Both the position numbers and the translations under genes were made by a program. 64,000 nt of DNA. It comes from Cenococcum geophilum 1.58. Its lineage: Eukaryota; Ascomycota; Dothideomycetes; Gloniales; Gloniaceae. Every line of letters starts with the position of its first letter. The stretch's first letter is position 1. This document shows positions 1-13,180 of this stretch, one piece after another. The notes under the pieces were generated by a model. The model had not been told where the DNA came from, did no database searches, and saw nothing but the letters and a program-made list of their open reading frames with translations. Location of the stretch: assembly GCA_001692895.1 (NCBI GenBank), contig KV748221.1, positions 599,056 through 663,055 on the forward strand, in the 5' to 3' direction.

Positions 1-329
1 CATAATATCTACCTATAACTCCTAAGTAAGAAAGCACTACGTGCTAAGAGGCAAATTTTAGGATAGCGAGACTTATATTATAATAGCAATAGTAAGTAAG
101 GAGGATTAATATTTATTACGCTAGTTAAGCGGTATATATATATAGATAGCAACTATAAAAGAAGAGTTGCTAGTGTTAGGAATAAAGGCAAGTGGTTACT
201 ATATAAGGCATATTGCCACCACGTATAGTAAGTTGCCGTTACGTGCGGCAAGTTGCCGTCACGTGCCGCCGCGGCACTAGCGTGGTAAGGAACCTTAAGT
301 TCCTTACCCCTTTCTTTAAGAATTAAAAG

Positions 330-2755
330 AATAAGAATAACAATTATTATACTATCTACGAACCGTAGCTACGTAATATCCCCTTATAAGTCCAACATTA
401 TACCTTAATTATCTAACTAGCTGCTTCTAACTCCTCTCTTAGTAGTCGTAATATCGTACTTAAAGCGTCCGTAATAATAGTAGTAAAGAACCCCAAATTA
501 GGTTAATATACCCCCCTAGCTATATAGAGCCTTCTAGGCTGCTGCAGAAATACTAAAAAGTTATAGTAGCAATTTAGTGTTAAGTTAAGGAAATCCTCTA
601 TATAGTTACCCTATCTAAATATTATTTAAATTAAATTAATTAAATCCTTAATATTAATAAGGTTTAATTACTAAAAAAATATCTCGTACTTTTAACGAGG
701 CAGAGCATTTATTAAGCCGTTTACTATTATATCCGTAGTAGGGACCTATTTAATATTAATCTTTTTTTTATAAACTTCCTGGCGAAGCTAGTAGTGATAG
801 ATATTAATATATTAAAGCTTAGTATTAAGCTTAGTATCGCTTTTAGTAAGCAGTTAAATTGTCTATATATTGTCGCAATAGATTACTTACTTCTTATTAG
901 TATTAAATATAACTTCTTTAAAGAATTACTACCACTAAATTAACTTAGTAGCCGCATGCAACAAGGCTAGGAGCTCTACTTTAGTACTTAATTTTATTAC
1001 TAATCTTTACTTAGCTAATCGCCAATTAATTAGTCCTCTAAATAAGGTAAATAGATAGCCTTCTATACTCTTCCTACTAACTAAATTATCTCTAAATAAT
1101 ATATTACTTGCCCTTACGAAGATCTAGTTTATTATATTCTCCTTTAAGTACTTAATTGTAAGAGTCTTGGTTTAATTAAGGTAGGTAATTACCCTTATAG
1201 CAGCTGCGTCGTAAATTAGTAACAGATTTTGTAAGAATTCTAATAGCTTACTTACTATTCTCGCTATATCGAGATAAGTAATATTAGCTACATAGAGCAT
1301 AGATCTAACTTTCCTCTAATAGGCGTAGGTATCTTACTTAGAGGCTTACTCTAGATTAAGCTTAAGTTCCTTAATACTTATTAGTGTATATATCTTGCGA
1401 TAATCTTTAACTTTAAAGCTTATCGCAATTCTATTAATATAGAAATCCTAGCTAAGCCAGAGCTTCCTATTCTTTCTATTACGGATAATTTAAATTCCTA
1501 AGAACTAGGTAAGGTTACCTAGGTCCTTTATCTTATACTTTCTTATAAGGTACTCCTTAAAGATTTAGAGCTTAAGTAGGTCTTTCTTCCTAAATATAGC
1601 TATAATATCATTAACGTAGAAGAAGACTATTAGCCAATTGTTTTAATATAGGTAAGGCTCCTCCGCCACTAGCTTTAAGCCTTCCTTTTTTAGTGTTATT
1701 GTTAAGTCACTATACTATAGCAGAGGTGATCGCCTTAATCCATAGAGCGCTCTCTAAAGTAGTAGGCACTTGCCCTTAATTAAAAATCTATCTAAATATT
1801 TAATATATACGACCTCGTTAATTACGCTATTTGCGAATATATTAACAGCATTACCTTACTAGCAGTCCAGGTTAAATACTATAACTATCGCCATTAAGGC
1901 TCTAAACGATCTTACTACTAAAGTTGCGGTATGGGTGTCCTTATAAACCAACTCTTATAAATTACCTTATACATAAAGACAAGCTTTAAATCTTATTAGA
2001 TATCCGTTAATATTAGTCTTATATATAAATACCTAGATAATAGGCACTGTTTTAGTATAAATCGTCTTATTAACAACTTAAAACATTCCTTAATTTTAAA
2101 GGTCCGTATATTCCTTTTAGGTAGTAGCCGCGAACTCTTCCTTATATTAATGTCTTTAAAGCTCCTTCTAATTCCTAGGCAGCAGTAGGAGCTAATTATA
2201 GTGTAGCTTTTTATAAAATATAAGCCCTATATTAAAGGCTAATCTTTAAGCTAGAAGGCTCTGGTTAGTAATATTAGCAAAAAAGCCTATATAGATCTTT
2301 AATTATCCTTTAAGTCTCTTTTCTTTAACCACGTTTTACTCTCCTATATCGCCATTAATCTTCTTCTTTAGCTTAGCTTTATTAATCGGAACTATAATAT
2401 AGTACGGCTTCTTTACTAAGGTGTTTAAGGACAGTAGTAGAGGCTCCAGTAAGTTAGGTTCTAGTATCTTATCTAGGGTAAGAAGCCCTAGAGCTAAGTC
2501 GTCTTTAAAGCTTAAATTTTATTACTTACTACTTTTAATATTAGGCTCTTCCCAATTTCTACTAGATTCCACCTATTATCTACCTTTAGTATTAACTTAA
2601 ATCTTATTTTAAGTCTTATCGCTTTTATTAAATAGTAATTCTAATTCGTCTTGGAGATCCTGTATTTAACGGATATTAATAATTTCTAATATTTAGTTAG
2701 TTCTAACTTAGAGTATATTTATAAGATCTGGCTATAAGTTATTATAGAGCAACCG
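330..2755 (-). pseudogene. Copia-1 reverse transcriptase and RNase H (broken)
   Basis: The minus strand around 1590-1640 translates to FFYVNDIIAIF, matching the copia RT core YVDDIIA with one Asp changed to Asn, a G-to-A change of the RIP kind. Around 880-1090 it reads SIEGYLFTLFRGLINWRLAK and then a segment with VIYCDN, the copia RNase H signature (KSTEGY...WRxxKQ...YCDN). TAG and TAA replace many Gln/Trp codons. This is the 3' half of the polyprotein; its 5' half lies beyond the Gypsy-A insertion, from 10717 upward. Confidence 0.85.
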
Positions 2756-2760
2756 CTTAT
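2756..2760 (+). repeat. Gypsy-A target-site duplication, left copy (CTTAT)
   Basis: CTTAT directly precedes the 5' LTR and is repeated at 10712-10716 directly after the 3' LTR. A perfect 5-bp duplication is the normal product of gypsy integrase and shows that both element ends are original. Confidence 0.95.
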
Positions 2761-3185
2761 TGTTACGGACGCTTTAAGTACGATGTTACGACTACTTGGA
2801 GAAGAGACGGAAGAAGCTAGTTGGTTAATTTAGGTACGGTTTACGATGGAACCGGTAGAACCATGTAACGAGGAATAGTAACCAAGGTCATATGATATGC
2901 TACGTATTAAACGAGAGGAGCGAAAGGAACTTACGTACCTTATGTATAAGACGTATATTATATACAAGAAGGATTTTATAGGAGTATGGTTGTGTATTTA
3001 AGGACCCTTAGTCCCTACCTAGATAGTTCCTTCCTTGTAGTAATTCTTAGAATACAATTAAAGTTAATCTGTTAGGCAACCACTCCACCAGTTATTATTA
3101 CGTTGTTAACTTTTATACTTGCATTTCCTATATACCTAGCCCAATAACGAGCCTATCGTAGTTCTTGCTATAAGGTTCCGTTATA
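2761..3185 (+). repeat. Gypsy-A 5' LTR (425 bp)
   Basis: Starts TGTTACGGACGC and ends CCGTTATA. The partner at 10287-10711 has the same length and is nearly identical. The visible differences are mostly transitions (for example TGTT versus TATT at the start, TTATA versus TTACA at the end), consistent with RIP after insertion. Confidence 0.95.
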
Positions 3186-3229
3186 CAATCACTACCTAAT
3201 TACGGTATTAATACAAGAAGTCGAATAAT

Positions 3230-4740
3230 ATGCCACCAAAAGCAGCCACTATAATGCCATTAACGGTAGCAACTACTTCAGGAACAGGAGGTGATACTAG
3301 TATGGCAGATACTGACTTATAGCAACCTGTGACAGTCAGATAACTATAGGAGATAGTTAACTAGCTAACAGCTAATAATACAGTGTTAGAAGAAAGACTT
3401 AACGGGATAGAAGCAGTAAAGATTAAGCTACCATTAATTAAGAGATTTATAGGAGAAAGGTTAAAGCTTAAAGGATTCCTTACGCAGATGCACTTTAAGG
3501 TCTTATAGGAGGGAGTAAAGTTACCTACACCTATAGATCGGATAGCCTACGCAGGACTATTCTTGTTAGGAAAAGCACTTAAGTGGTTTAAATCTTACCT
3601 TATAGAAATATAGGCAAACGGAATAACAACCACTAACTAAGACGTGCGATTTATATTCTTAAGTTGGGAAGGATTTATAAAGCGACTTACGCAGATATTC
3701 GGAGACCCAGAAGAAACAACTATAGTAAAAAGAAAACTCCAGAACCTTATACAGAGAACTTTAGCAATTAAGTATATGATATAGTTCTAGACACTAGCAA
3801 TATAAGTAGAGTGGAATAATAGGGCGCTTATGGTATAGTATAAACAAGGACTTAAGGCTAAAGTCTAGGACGCGATTATCCTAATAGAAGATGCGGACAC
3901 CCTAAGGGAACTAATAGATTAGGTAATTAAGATTAATAATTAGATCTACTAAAGGGAACAGGCTAAGAGAGGCTAGGATAGAGTTCTATAGTTATATAAG
4001 GCGTAGAGTACGTAACGACAAAAGCCAAGTCAGAAACTATAGTATGGCGCTAAGCCAATGGACCTAAGTGGTACTAAAGAAGCCTATAAGAGATAGAGTA
4101 AACTATAGAAACCTAGAGGATAAGGATTAAGTAATTAAAGGTCTAAGGAGCAGAGGCTAAATTAGGGATCTCAATAGCAGAAGATATTTAGGCGAACTCC
4201 ATAATAAGAGAAATGGTTTAAAGAAGGAGCTTACATAAATTACGGAAAATAGGGTTATTACGTTAGAGACTATAGAAGTGGGCAGAGTTACTATATAGTA
4301 AAAGGCATAAGACTAGTAGACGACATATATGTATAGAGGGACGACAATATGCTGCAAGGAACAAAAGAGTGTTTAATTAGAAGTTTTGCGTTTTATTATA
4401 ATAACGCATACTAAATTCATAAGGACGCTAAGTACGGCGCAAGCTATTAGCTATAAGAGCCAGCACCTATAGAATGCAGAGGAACCAACGAACTAGTTCG
4501 CAGATTGGACATTAAGGACGATAAATTCGACTTAGGCGAAATATTCCGTAATAATAAGGCAATAAGGGCCGCTTACTAGAAGCGAGTAGACCTTAAAGAT
4601 ATTATACCAGAGGTAGAGGATAATTCCACTATAGAATAGGGAACATTAGTAGGGATTAAAACCCCACTAGATATAATGTCTATCGCTTCGCAAGACGCAA
4701 GAAAAGTAGAATAGCGAACTACTTCGGCACTCGATAAAGG
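3230..4740 (+). pseudogene. Gypsy-A gag (broken)
   Basis: The frame opens at an ATG (MPPKAATIMPLTVATTSG) 45 bp after the 5' LTR. It carries gag capsid-like sequence such as GLFLLGKALKWFKSYL. Around 4230-4290 it reads YINYGK-stop-GYYVRDYR, which resembles a degraded CCHC zinc knuckle. Internal TAG codons replace Gln/Trp. Its role would be the virus-like particle coat of the retrotransposon. Confidence 0.8.
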
Positions 4741-6279
4741 CAAAAGGCTAAAGGCTTAAGATTCTTAAGACGAGATAAGAGACGACTAAGATTCTTAAAA
4801 AGAGATAAGGCATACCTAAGGACCCACTACGGACGAAAACCAATAGAGTAGGGTAGTAGCTTAGTTTAGAAATATACAAATAAGCTTAGGATAGAGTTTC
4901 CTACAGGCATAAGACTCTTAAAACAAGATAAGTGAGATTTAAGATTCTTAAGACGAGATAAGAACACTACGGACGCCTAGTTGGACTAAGGCGGGAGCTA
5001 AGCTTAAGTTAGAAGCAAGCTTAGGATTAAAGAATCTAAGGGACTAAGATTTTGGAGTATAAATAAGGACACCCATAGGCAAGAGGTAAGGAGCTTCTTT
5101 ATAGATTAGAGAATCTGCAATATAAACAGCAGTTAAACTAGGAGACAGATATATAGACCTAGAAGACTTACTAGGGGAACGTAGTATTCAGCCTAAAGAT
5201 TGAAAGTTTAATACCAGGATTAAGAAGCAAGATGACTTTAAGGATTAGAGCGTAAGGCGCAAACTAAAAGAAACCATAGAAGAGTTTAGGTAAAGAATTA
5301 TCGTATAGCAAGAATAGAAACTAGATAAGAGATCTAGCATATTGGGACGTATAAAGGACAGAGCACTAGTACGAAGAATTACTAATAGGCCGAGAGCAGG
5401 CATACTAAGAGCTAAGTGGCTTACCGAACTGGAAAGTGAAGAGGATTTAGGGATTCTAACTAGGTTTGAGGAACGACATATAAAGGGCTGTCACGATGTA
5501 GTAATAAAAAGATACTTCCTTATGGATAAGCCGTATATACTCTAGCAGCTGTACTAAAAGTGGTATAGGCAGAGGTATAATAATAAGTGGGAAGATTTCT
5601 ATATATAGTTGGATGAAAAAGTTATCTAAGACTACCTAATTATAGAAAAGGCCATAACGTATATTAAAGGAGCCTTAATTATAACGTTAAAGGATCTAAA
5701 GGAATGTTTAGAAAACTAGAGAAGTAAGAGACGCATCTTAGTACCTGCGAATAAAGTCGTAACGTTTAGATTAGTATAATAAAGGTTTAAACTTAGGGAT
5801 AAAGACGAGCTAAGAGTTAACCTAAAGCACCTAGCATACTATACGTTATTATGGATTGCGTGCGTAGATAATATATACAACATGCATAAGAATCTAAAGG
5901 AAAAAAATTAGAAATACCCTATAAGGATGTACTGGATAACGGACAAGTAATAATACAGGAATGCTAAATATATATATAGATGGCATCTAGCAGAGGTTTA
6001 AGAGGAAGAAAGTTTAGTACTTTAACTAGGAAGATTCCTTATAGAAGAATGCTTAGATGGACGACAGTGGTGGAAATGCCCAGAAAATACGTGTCTATGG
6101 TATATCGAAGATAAAAAGCGAACTAGGTATTAGCTAAAAAACGAGCTAAGTGTACTAGGATTAAGCAGCTAATAGTTAGGAAAAGTAGAGGCCTATAGAA
6201 CTAGAGGGAGCTAGTGGTAGAGCCTTAGACCCTTAAAGGAATTTAAGGATAATACCTGAATTTATGAATTAATTGGCAA

Positions 6280-9200
6280 GATTAACAGTTTAAAGCGCTA
6301 ATAGATAGTAAAGCAACGCGAAACTATATCTTACTAGTAGTAGTTAAAAGAATAGGACTACCTTATAGACAAAAGGAGCAACCTTACCTATTAGTTACGA
6401 TTTTAGAAGATCTAATAACCTATAGAGGAGGGATTATTAATCTTGAAATAGGACCTATTTAGATAACTATTAAAGGGAGACAAATTGAGATGTCTTTTAA
6501 TATCCTACTATTAGGACGGGACGAGGCAGTATTAGGTATACCTTAGTTACAGGAATACAATCTAAGGATTGATTGGATTACAGGTTAGGTCAATATTAGA
6601 GATACTTAACGCCGTAAAATATGATAATAAGCTAAGTTAGTATAGTACTAAGTAGGGGCAACCTATAAAGAAATAGAAAAAGGACTAAGTTATATACTAA
6701 AGAGATACTATAAGTATGGTAAAAAACTATAGTCACCGGAAAGTGAAAAGCTATTAGAATATATAGCATAGGACTATAAGATAGAGTTAGAACCAGGAAT
6801 AAGTTTAAAGTTCTTTTTAATCTATAAGCTTACTAAAGAAGAAGGTAGAGCGTTAAAAGAGTTTGTTTAGGAAAATCTATAAAAGGGATATATTAGACCA
6901 TCGCAGTTATTAGCGGGTTATCTAGTACTATTTATACTAAAGAAGAATGGTAAACTAAGGCTATGTATCGACTATAGATAGTTAAATAGTATTACTAGGA
7001 AGGATAGGTATCCTTTACCCTTAATTAGCAAAATCTAAGATAGAATAGGCAATGCGTAAATCTTTACAAAGATAGATCTAAGATGGGCGTACCATTAGAT
7101 TAGAATTAAGAAAGGCGACAAATGGAAGGCAGCCTTTAGGTTAAAGGAAGGACTGTACAAACTATTAGTTATATAATTCGGGCTTATAAACGCACTAGCA
7201 ATGTTCCAGAAGCGTATTAATAATGTATTAGGAGAACACTTAGATGAATTTGTTATGGTATATTTTAATAATATTATTATCTACTTAATAACAGAGGAAG
7301 AATACGAAGAACACGTTAAATGGGTCTTAAAAAGACTATAAGAAGAATAGATGCTAGTAGCAATTAAGAAATACGAGTTCTTTACTAGGAAGACCGATTT
7401 TGTTAGATTTATTATTAAACTAGGCTAACTCAGCATAGATCTAAAGAAGATTAAGGCTATAGTGAATTGGTAGGAACTAGAGAACGTTATATAGTTAAGA
7501 TCGTTTTTAGGGTTTTGTAATTACTATAGAAGGTTTATAGCGCAGTGGTTAAAGGATATTAAGCTATTTACGCGGTTAATAAAGAAAGAAGAACTATGGG
7601 TATAGGGAGAGGAGCAAAGAGAACTCTTTAAGAAAGTTAAAGAGTTGTTTACCTAGGAGCTAGTTCTTAAGATCTATTAACTAGGACTAGAGACGGTTAT
7701 AGAAACGGATGCATTAGACTATACACTAGGGGCGTGCTTTATATAAAGGCATTAAGATAGATAGCACCCAGTGGCATACTACAGTCGGAAGATAACACCA
7801 CTAGAGTTAAACTATAATATCTATAATAAGGAGTTGCTAGGTATAGTTATAGCATTAAAGGAATAAAGAGCATTCTTATAAGGTATAGAGAAACTATTTA
7901 TAGTTAAGACGGATTATAAGAACCTAATAGGATTCCTAACAATAAAGGAACTTAACTAAAGATAGGTTAGATGGGTAGAGATGCTTACAGAATACTATTT
8001 CAAGATTTAGTATACTAAAGGTATAGATAATACGCAAGTAGATGCTCTAAGCTGTAAAGCTGAGCTATAAAATAAGGAAAAGCCATTAGGGGCTTTATTG
8101 CGAAAAGATATAGACGGATTAATTAGGTATAATTATCCGAAAATTATAGCAACTTAAGAAGATAACAAACTAGAGAAAGTTTACGAGACACTAGAAAGCT
8201 TTTGGGTATAAAGAATTCTAAAAGTATAGCTAGAAGATCTATAAACGGATATATATAAAAATTAAGAAGTAAAGTATATCCCAAGAAGTATAGCAGAGTA
8301 GTTCGTGGAAGACTTCTATAAGGGACTAACTTAAGGATATAATGGAGCTACGAGCTTAGTGTTAAGGCTTTAGGAGGAGTACATTATTAATAGAATTTAG
8401 AGGATAGCTAGAAAAGTTATAAAGGAATATCTAAATTGCTAAAGGAATAAACCGATAAGGCATAAGCTATATGGAGGGCTATAACCTATTAAAATACTAG
8501 AAAGACCATAGGAGGTTATATTATAGGACTTTATTATTAAGTTGCCAAAATTAAAAGATCCTATTACTGGATAAGATTATAACGTAATCTTAGTAATAGT
8601 GGATAAGCTTATAAAGTGGGGATACTTTATAGCGTATATAAAAGAAATCTTAGCGGAAGATGTCGCTAGAATTTATGTTAAAGAAGTATTTATAAGATAT
8701 AGAGCACTAAGTAAGATTATATTAGATAGAGATCTAAGATTTATAGCAGTATTCTAGGAAGTATTTTTAGCGGAGTAAGAAGTTTAAGCAGCAACTTTTA
8801 CCGTATATTATCTACAGACAGACGGTTAAATAGAAAGACTAAATTAGATACTAGAATAGTATTTAAGGCATTATATTAATTACGTACAGAATAATTAGGT
8901 ATTATTATTACTAGTTATACAGTTTGTATACAATGCAATACCTTAAGAAGGGATAGGCATATTACTATTTAAGGCAAATTACGGATATAAGCTAAGGATA
9001 TCGTTGTTATTACGGCAAGTAAAAAAAATAAGTAGTACAGCTAAAGAAAGAATAAAGACGTTAATAAATCTTTATATAGACCTTATAGAATGAGTAAAGA
9101 AAGTATAAAAGAGAATAAAAAGGTACTATAATGCTAAGAGATCTAAGGGACTAGATCTTAAGGAGGGAGATAAAGTATGGCTACTATATAAAAATTTTAA

Positions 9201-9570
9201 GAGTTAATGATTAAGTAAGAAATTAGACTATGTTAAACTAGGACCTTTCGAAATTACGTAGAGGATTTTATTAGTTACGTTTAAGTTAAACCTACCAGCC
9301 AAAATAAAGATCTACCCTATATAGCATATTACAATGCTAGAGCTAGTATATAGGAATGTTAAGCCACCGGTTTATAAAGCAGACATATATAGAGGATAAG
9401 AAGAAGACAAATAGTAAGTTTTAAGGATCGTTAGTTATAAGGACATCAACGACAAAATATAGTACGAGGTTAAGTGGATAGGCTACACTAAGACTACCTA
9501 GGAGCTACTAGAGAATTTAAAGAATGCTATAAGAAAGGTATAGGAGTATTAGAAGAGATTAGGTTAGGTA
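6280..9570 (+). pseudogene. Gypsy-A pol: protease, RT, RNase H, integrase, chromodomain (broken)
   Basis: Protease (about 6280-6600) has ALIDSKATRNYI and LLLGRDEAVLGIPQL. RT (about 6800-7430) has [28 protein letters not shown] and MVYFNNIIIY, where the catalytic DD has become NN. RNase H (about 7650-8070) ends YYFKIQYTKGIDN. Integrase (about 8400-9170) has VILVIVDKLIKWGYFI and TDGQIERLNQILEQYLRHY. The chromodomain (about 9410-9560) has YEVKWIGYTKTTQELLENL; chromodomains of such elements bind modified histones and direct insertion to heterochromatin. TAG/TAA interrupt all domains, and the NN change in the RT active site would disable it even if read through. Confidence 0.92.
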
Positions 9571-10286
9571 GTATTAATAAAGAAGGATCGCTAAAGAATA
9601 AGTTACCTAAGGGGGACCTAAGAAGAGCAGTTGCCGAACTACTCGGATCTATTTCCTTCTTTATTGGAGGAGAATCCGTTCTTTTATTACCTAGTTTCTA
9701 TAAACCTTATTCTATAAGCTTCTACTCCTTAGAATAAACCTTCTTATAAACCTTTTTAAGACGAAGCAGACAAGCAAATGCCGCGATTTAAGCATCTAAG
9801 GCCTTCTATTCCGCGTTATGGGAACGTTCTAACTTAGTAAGGGCTTACGATAGTTTACCATCTAGCTACGCAGTAGTAGATTAAATACAAAACCCTAAAA
9901 CAAATCAATTAGGGAACTAGACGACTATTAAGAGTAATAGGTCGCGTATATTTAGTATTAAAAGTAGAGCGAATGTTATAGGACAAATAAACATTCGCTT
10001 TAGTATATTCTAAGTAAGAGGACGGTTATCGCAAAGATGGGTTCGCCAACGTAATATAAACCAACCCCTCTTTCAAACAACGAGAATATGGAGACGGCAT
10101 AATCTTACTAAGAGATAGTATTACAGCAATAGTGCGAGCACGACGTTGGGCATATAAAGAAGAAATTGCTTTAGGTATAATAAGCAATAATATTAACCAA
10201 ATTAATTAAACGGATATTATACCTCTAGTAAACAACTTAGAGATGTTTTAAATCTTTAAGGACGAAGATAAAGAGGAGGGAGATAG

Positions 10287-10711
10287 TATTACGGACGCTT
10301 TAAGTATAATGTTATAACTACTTAGAGAAGAGACGGAAGAAGCTAGTTAGTTAATTTAGGCACAGTCCATAATGGAACCGGTAGAACTATGTAATAAGGA
10401 ATAGTAACCAAGGTTATATAATATGCTACGTATTAAATAAGAGGAGTAAGAGGAACTTACGTACCTTATGTATAAGACGTATATTACATATAAGAAGGAT
10501 TTTATAGGAGTACGGTTGTGTATTTAAGGACCCTTAGTCCCTACCTAGATAGTTCCTTCCTTGTAGTAATTCTCAGAATATAATTAGAGTTAATCTGTTG
10601 GGCAACCACTCCACTAGTTGTTATTACGTTGTTGACTTTTATACTTGCATTTCCTACACACCTAGCCCAATAACGAGCCTATTGTAGTTCTTGCTACAAG
10701 GTTCCGTTACA
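10287..10711 (+). repeat. Gypsy-A 3' LTR (425 bp)
   Basis: Same length and sequence as the 5' LTR apart from scattered transitions. Preceded by the polypurine tract and followed by the CTTAT duplication at 10712-10716. Confidence 0.95.
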
Positions 10712-11600
10712 CTTATTAAACTTTATATCTCTTGTTTTAATAACTTTCTTCTAACTATAAATATAGATTTGGAATATATTTATTAAATTATACCCTACTA
10801 GATATCCTATATAGGCCCTTAACGCGAGCTTATTTAGGCATAGAATATTATATTTAAAAGGGTAGGCCCTACAGTTATAGACTTATAGGTGACCTATATT
10901 TAGTTTTAGTAGTAATATACCTATAGCTAACTAGATTCTTTTAAAAGGTATCTACCACCTAAGTCTTCTACTAGGCGTTTAATTAAGTAGATAGGTAGCT
11001 GCGTTATAGACTTTAGGATATAGCTCCTCTAGTAAATAGGCCTCAATTTTTATACACTAAGCCTTCTGTATAATTACCCCCCTAGATTGTTTTACTAGAC
11101 CGTTCTATAATTAAGTATTAGGTGCTAATTTTTTAAGACTAATTCCTTATTTAGCTGCTTATTCCTTAAATTCGCCTATAAGAGATGTTTCCCATTTATA
11201 TGGATAATGGCTACCTTAAAGCTATATCGTCGTTTAATAATATTGCAATAATTAATAACAATTTAGGTAAGGGACGACTTCTTAGCCATTATCTCTACCT
11301 TATTTATTCGCGTCGCGTTATTAAGGAAGTATACTACATACTTACCGCTATTAAATATAACTATTCCGGGTATTAAATTAAGGTGGATTCTATAGAAAGG
11401 AACCAGTAACTAAGTTAGTGGTCTTCTTAATATTACCTTATAAGCTTTACTTACTCTATATAATTCGCATTCTACTATTGTCAGGCCTTTTATAATTGCG
11501 CCCGTTACCAACTAAGGTAGTTACTTAATTACGTCTTTTCCTGTATAGCCTAATCGCTAGTGCTATATATGGCCTTTTACCTAATTTAGCAGAGGCTTTA
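10712..11600 (-). pseudogene. Copia-1 integrase, C-terminal part (broken)
   Basis: Minus-strand translation contains LILNYRTVQQNNLGG (with stops read as Gln), LPIYLIKRLVEDLGG, ITVGPTLLNIIFYA and, next to Gypsy-A, IFIVRRKLLKQEI. These match the copia integrase series NGVAER, YLLNRTP, LRPIGCRAYV and the RKKVIxTRDV motif after the core. The GAG-pre-integrase segment (RLGYTGKDVIKQLP) lies near 11.55 kb. The reading is cut at 10712 by Gypsy-A. Confidence 0.85.
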
Positions 11601-13180
11601 ATAAATACTTTATTGGCTTTAATTGTGTCGCAAATAAAGCCTTAGGTAAGTCACTTTTTGGCTTATTATATTTAATAGTATTCTAACCATAGTAGTGGCC
11701 ACAGTAGGCGTACGTCTCGTCGTTACTATAGAAGAAAGTAATCTCTTTATTATTCTAGTAAACTCCCTTATTATTAAGCTTATTAAAACATACTAAGTTA
11801 GTATAGAAGCCTAGTATAAAGGCTGCTCCTAAGAGCTATATCTATCTCTTCCCTTTTAGGTTATTAATCGTAACTGCAGCTATACTATAGCCTACGATTT
11901 CTTCTATATACGAGCCTATATAGACGCGTTCTAATATAGGCTTAATATCGCTAATAAACCTAGCTCTATTGTTAAAGACGTATAGGCTAGTTCCTAAGTT
12001 AAGAATTATACTATCGTAAAGCTTATAATTAGAAGCTATATTATTAGCTCCTATATAATAAACTGCAAAGTTTCTATAGGGCTCTTAAGGGCTTTACTAG
12101 TTACTATCCTTTGGCTTTTTATTAGCTCGATCGTCCTTCTTATTAGCTTAATCATCCTTTTTAATTTGCTTAATATAAGCCTTAATTTCGGGCGTTATAT
12201 TAGCAATCTTCTTATCCACCATCTTCTAAATTTTATTATTTAGTTTAAACTATAATAGGTAAGGAATCGACTCTACGATATACTAGTACTTATTAAAGTA
12301 GTAACGTTTTCTATATAGGCACTCTAGCGGTAATTGCCTTTCCTTCTTCTACTTATCTGCTAATGATTAAGGCTTTAATTTAGGCTTTAAATTTAGTAAC
12401 TTATCTTTAAAGGTGACTCCAAATAATCCTCCTTATGGGGTTTTACCCTTCTAGGCAAGGTCCGTACGACGGTGGTTTTAGTATATTTTAACCAGTTCGA
12501 AGAAGGTAGAAAGCATCTTCTTCTCCCACTTACGCTTATTAAGCTCATTCTTCTAATATTCTAACTAGCTTAGTATAATTAATTTAACTGCGTATACGAA
12601 GTCTTTTACTAAATAATTACCATCTACCTTAGGTAGAGCTTGCTCCTTACACTTAGTATATACCTTCTCCTACTCTTATAACTAGACCTTAAAGTTTTAG
12701 TTCTAAGGCGCCTTCTTAAGCCTTATATATTAGGTGGCTATTTAAAGCTTTTAGGCATAGTTAGTCGGAGTAATTCTCTTCTTAAGAGATACCAAGACGT
12801 TATAGGTAGTAGTGCATTTAAACGTGTAGATAAGGTAGGTATATGAGATAGAGCTTAGGATATAGCTGCGTAACATATTAAGAGCTAACAGCTATTTTCT
12901 GTATAGCTTTATATTGTCCCTATAGTCTGCTTTAAGAGTACGGAGCTTCTCCTTCTCCTCCTTATCTAAATCCGCGAGCTTCGTCTTCCCCTAGCTATTA
13001 GCATCCTTAGATAAGGCACGAATAGGTTCTTTAAGCTATAGCAGATCGGTCTTAGGTGTTAATAGGTTAACATACTTCCAGAAACGATTATTATTCACTT
13101 TTAACTTAATAACCTTAATCCATTTATCCCAATTATTTAGGCTTATAAGGATAACGGATAATATAATAACGGAAGGGGTT
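11600..13180 (-). pseudogene. Copia-1 gag and aspartic protease (broken)
   Basis: Minus-strand reading gives a protease-like segment near 11.85-12.05 kb (ILNLGTSLYVFNNRARF, degraded from the copia LDSGAS..VxN pattern) followed by GFYTNLVCFNKL and ETYAYCGHYYG. From about 12.1 kb to 13.18 kb a lysine-rich gag-like region follows. Stops from CAG/TGG to TAG are frequent. The exact gag start is not resolved. Confidence 0.7.

Larger units (their letters stand above)
2761..10711 (+). mobile_element. Ty3/gypsy LTR retrotransposon Gypsy-A, full length, RIP-degraded
   Basis: A complete element of about 7.95 kb with two 425-bp LTRs and flanking CTTAT duplications. Plus-strand order is gag, protease, RT, RNase H, integrase, chromodomain, that is, Ty3/gypsy of the chromovirus type. 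A purine-rich tract (AAAGAGGAGGGAGA, about 10270-10283) sits just before the 3' LTR as expected for plus-strand priming. Between gag (to about 4740) and protease (about 6270) is an unusually long spacer with repeats of AGATTCTTAAGACGAGATA. A further stretch of about 0.7 kb follows the chromodomain. Most domains are in frame but interrupted by TAG/TAA. It sits inside Copia-1 integrase and is therefore younger. Confidence 0.95.
1..13180 (-). mobile_element. Ty1/copia retrotransposon Copia-1, RIP-degraded, interrupted by Gypsy-A
   Basis: A copia-type element reads on the minus strand. From right to left it shows gag, protease, integrase, then reverse transcriptase and RNase H, which is the Ty1/copia order. 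Integrase stops exactly at 10712 and the frame resumes left of 2760, so the Gypsy-A insertion split it. Every domain contains many TAG/TAA codons where Gln or Trp is expected, as RIP would produce. The 3' LTR is not delimited and may lie at or beyond the left window edge. The 5' LTR probably lies in 13.2-13.7 kb but I could not match the two LTRs by eye. No functional protein can be made from it. Confidence 0.85.
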
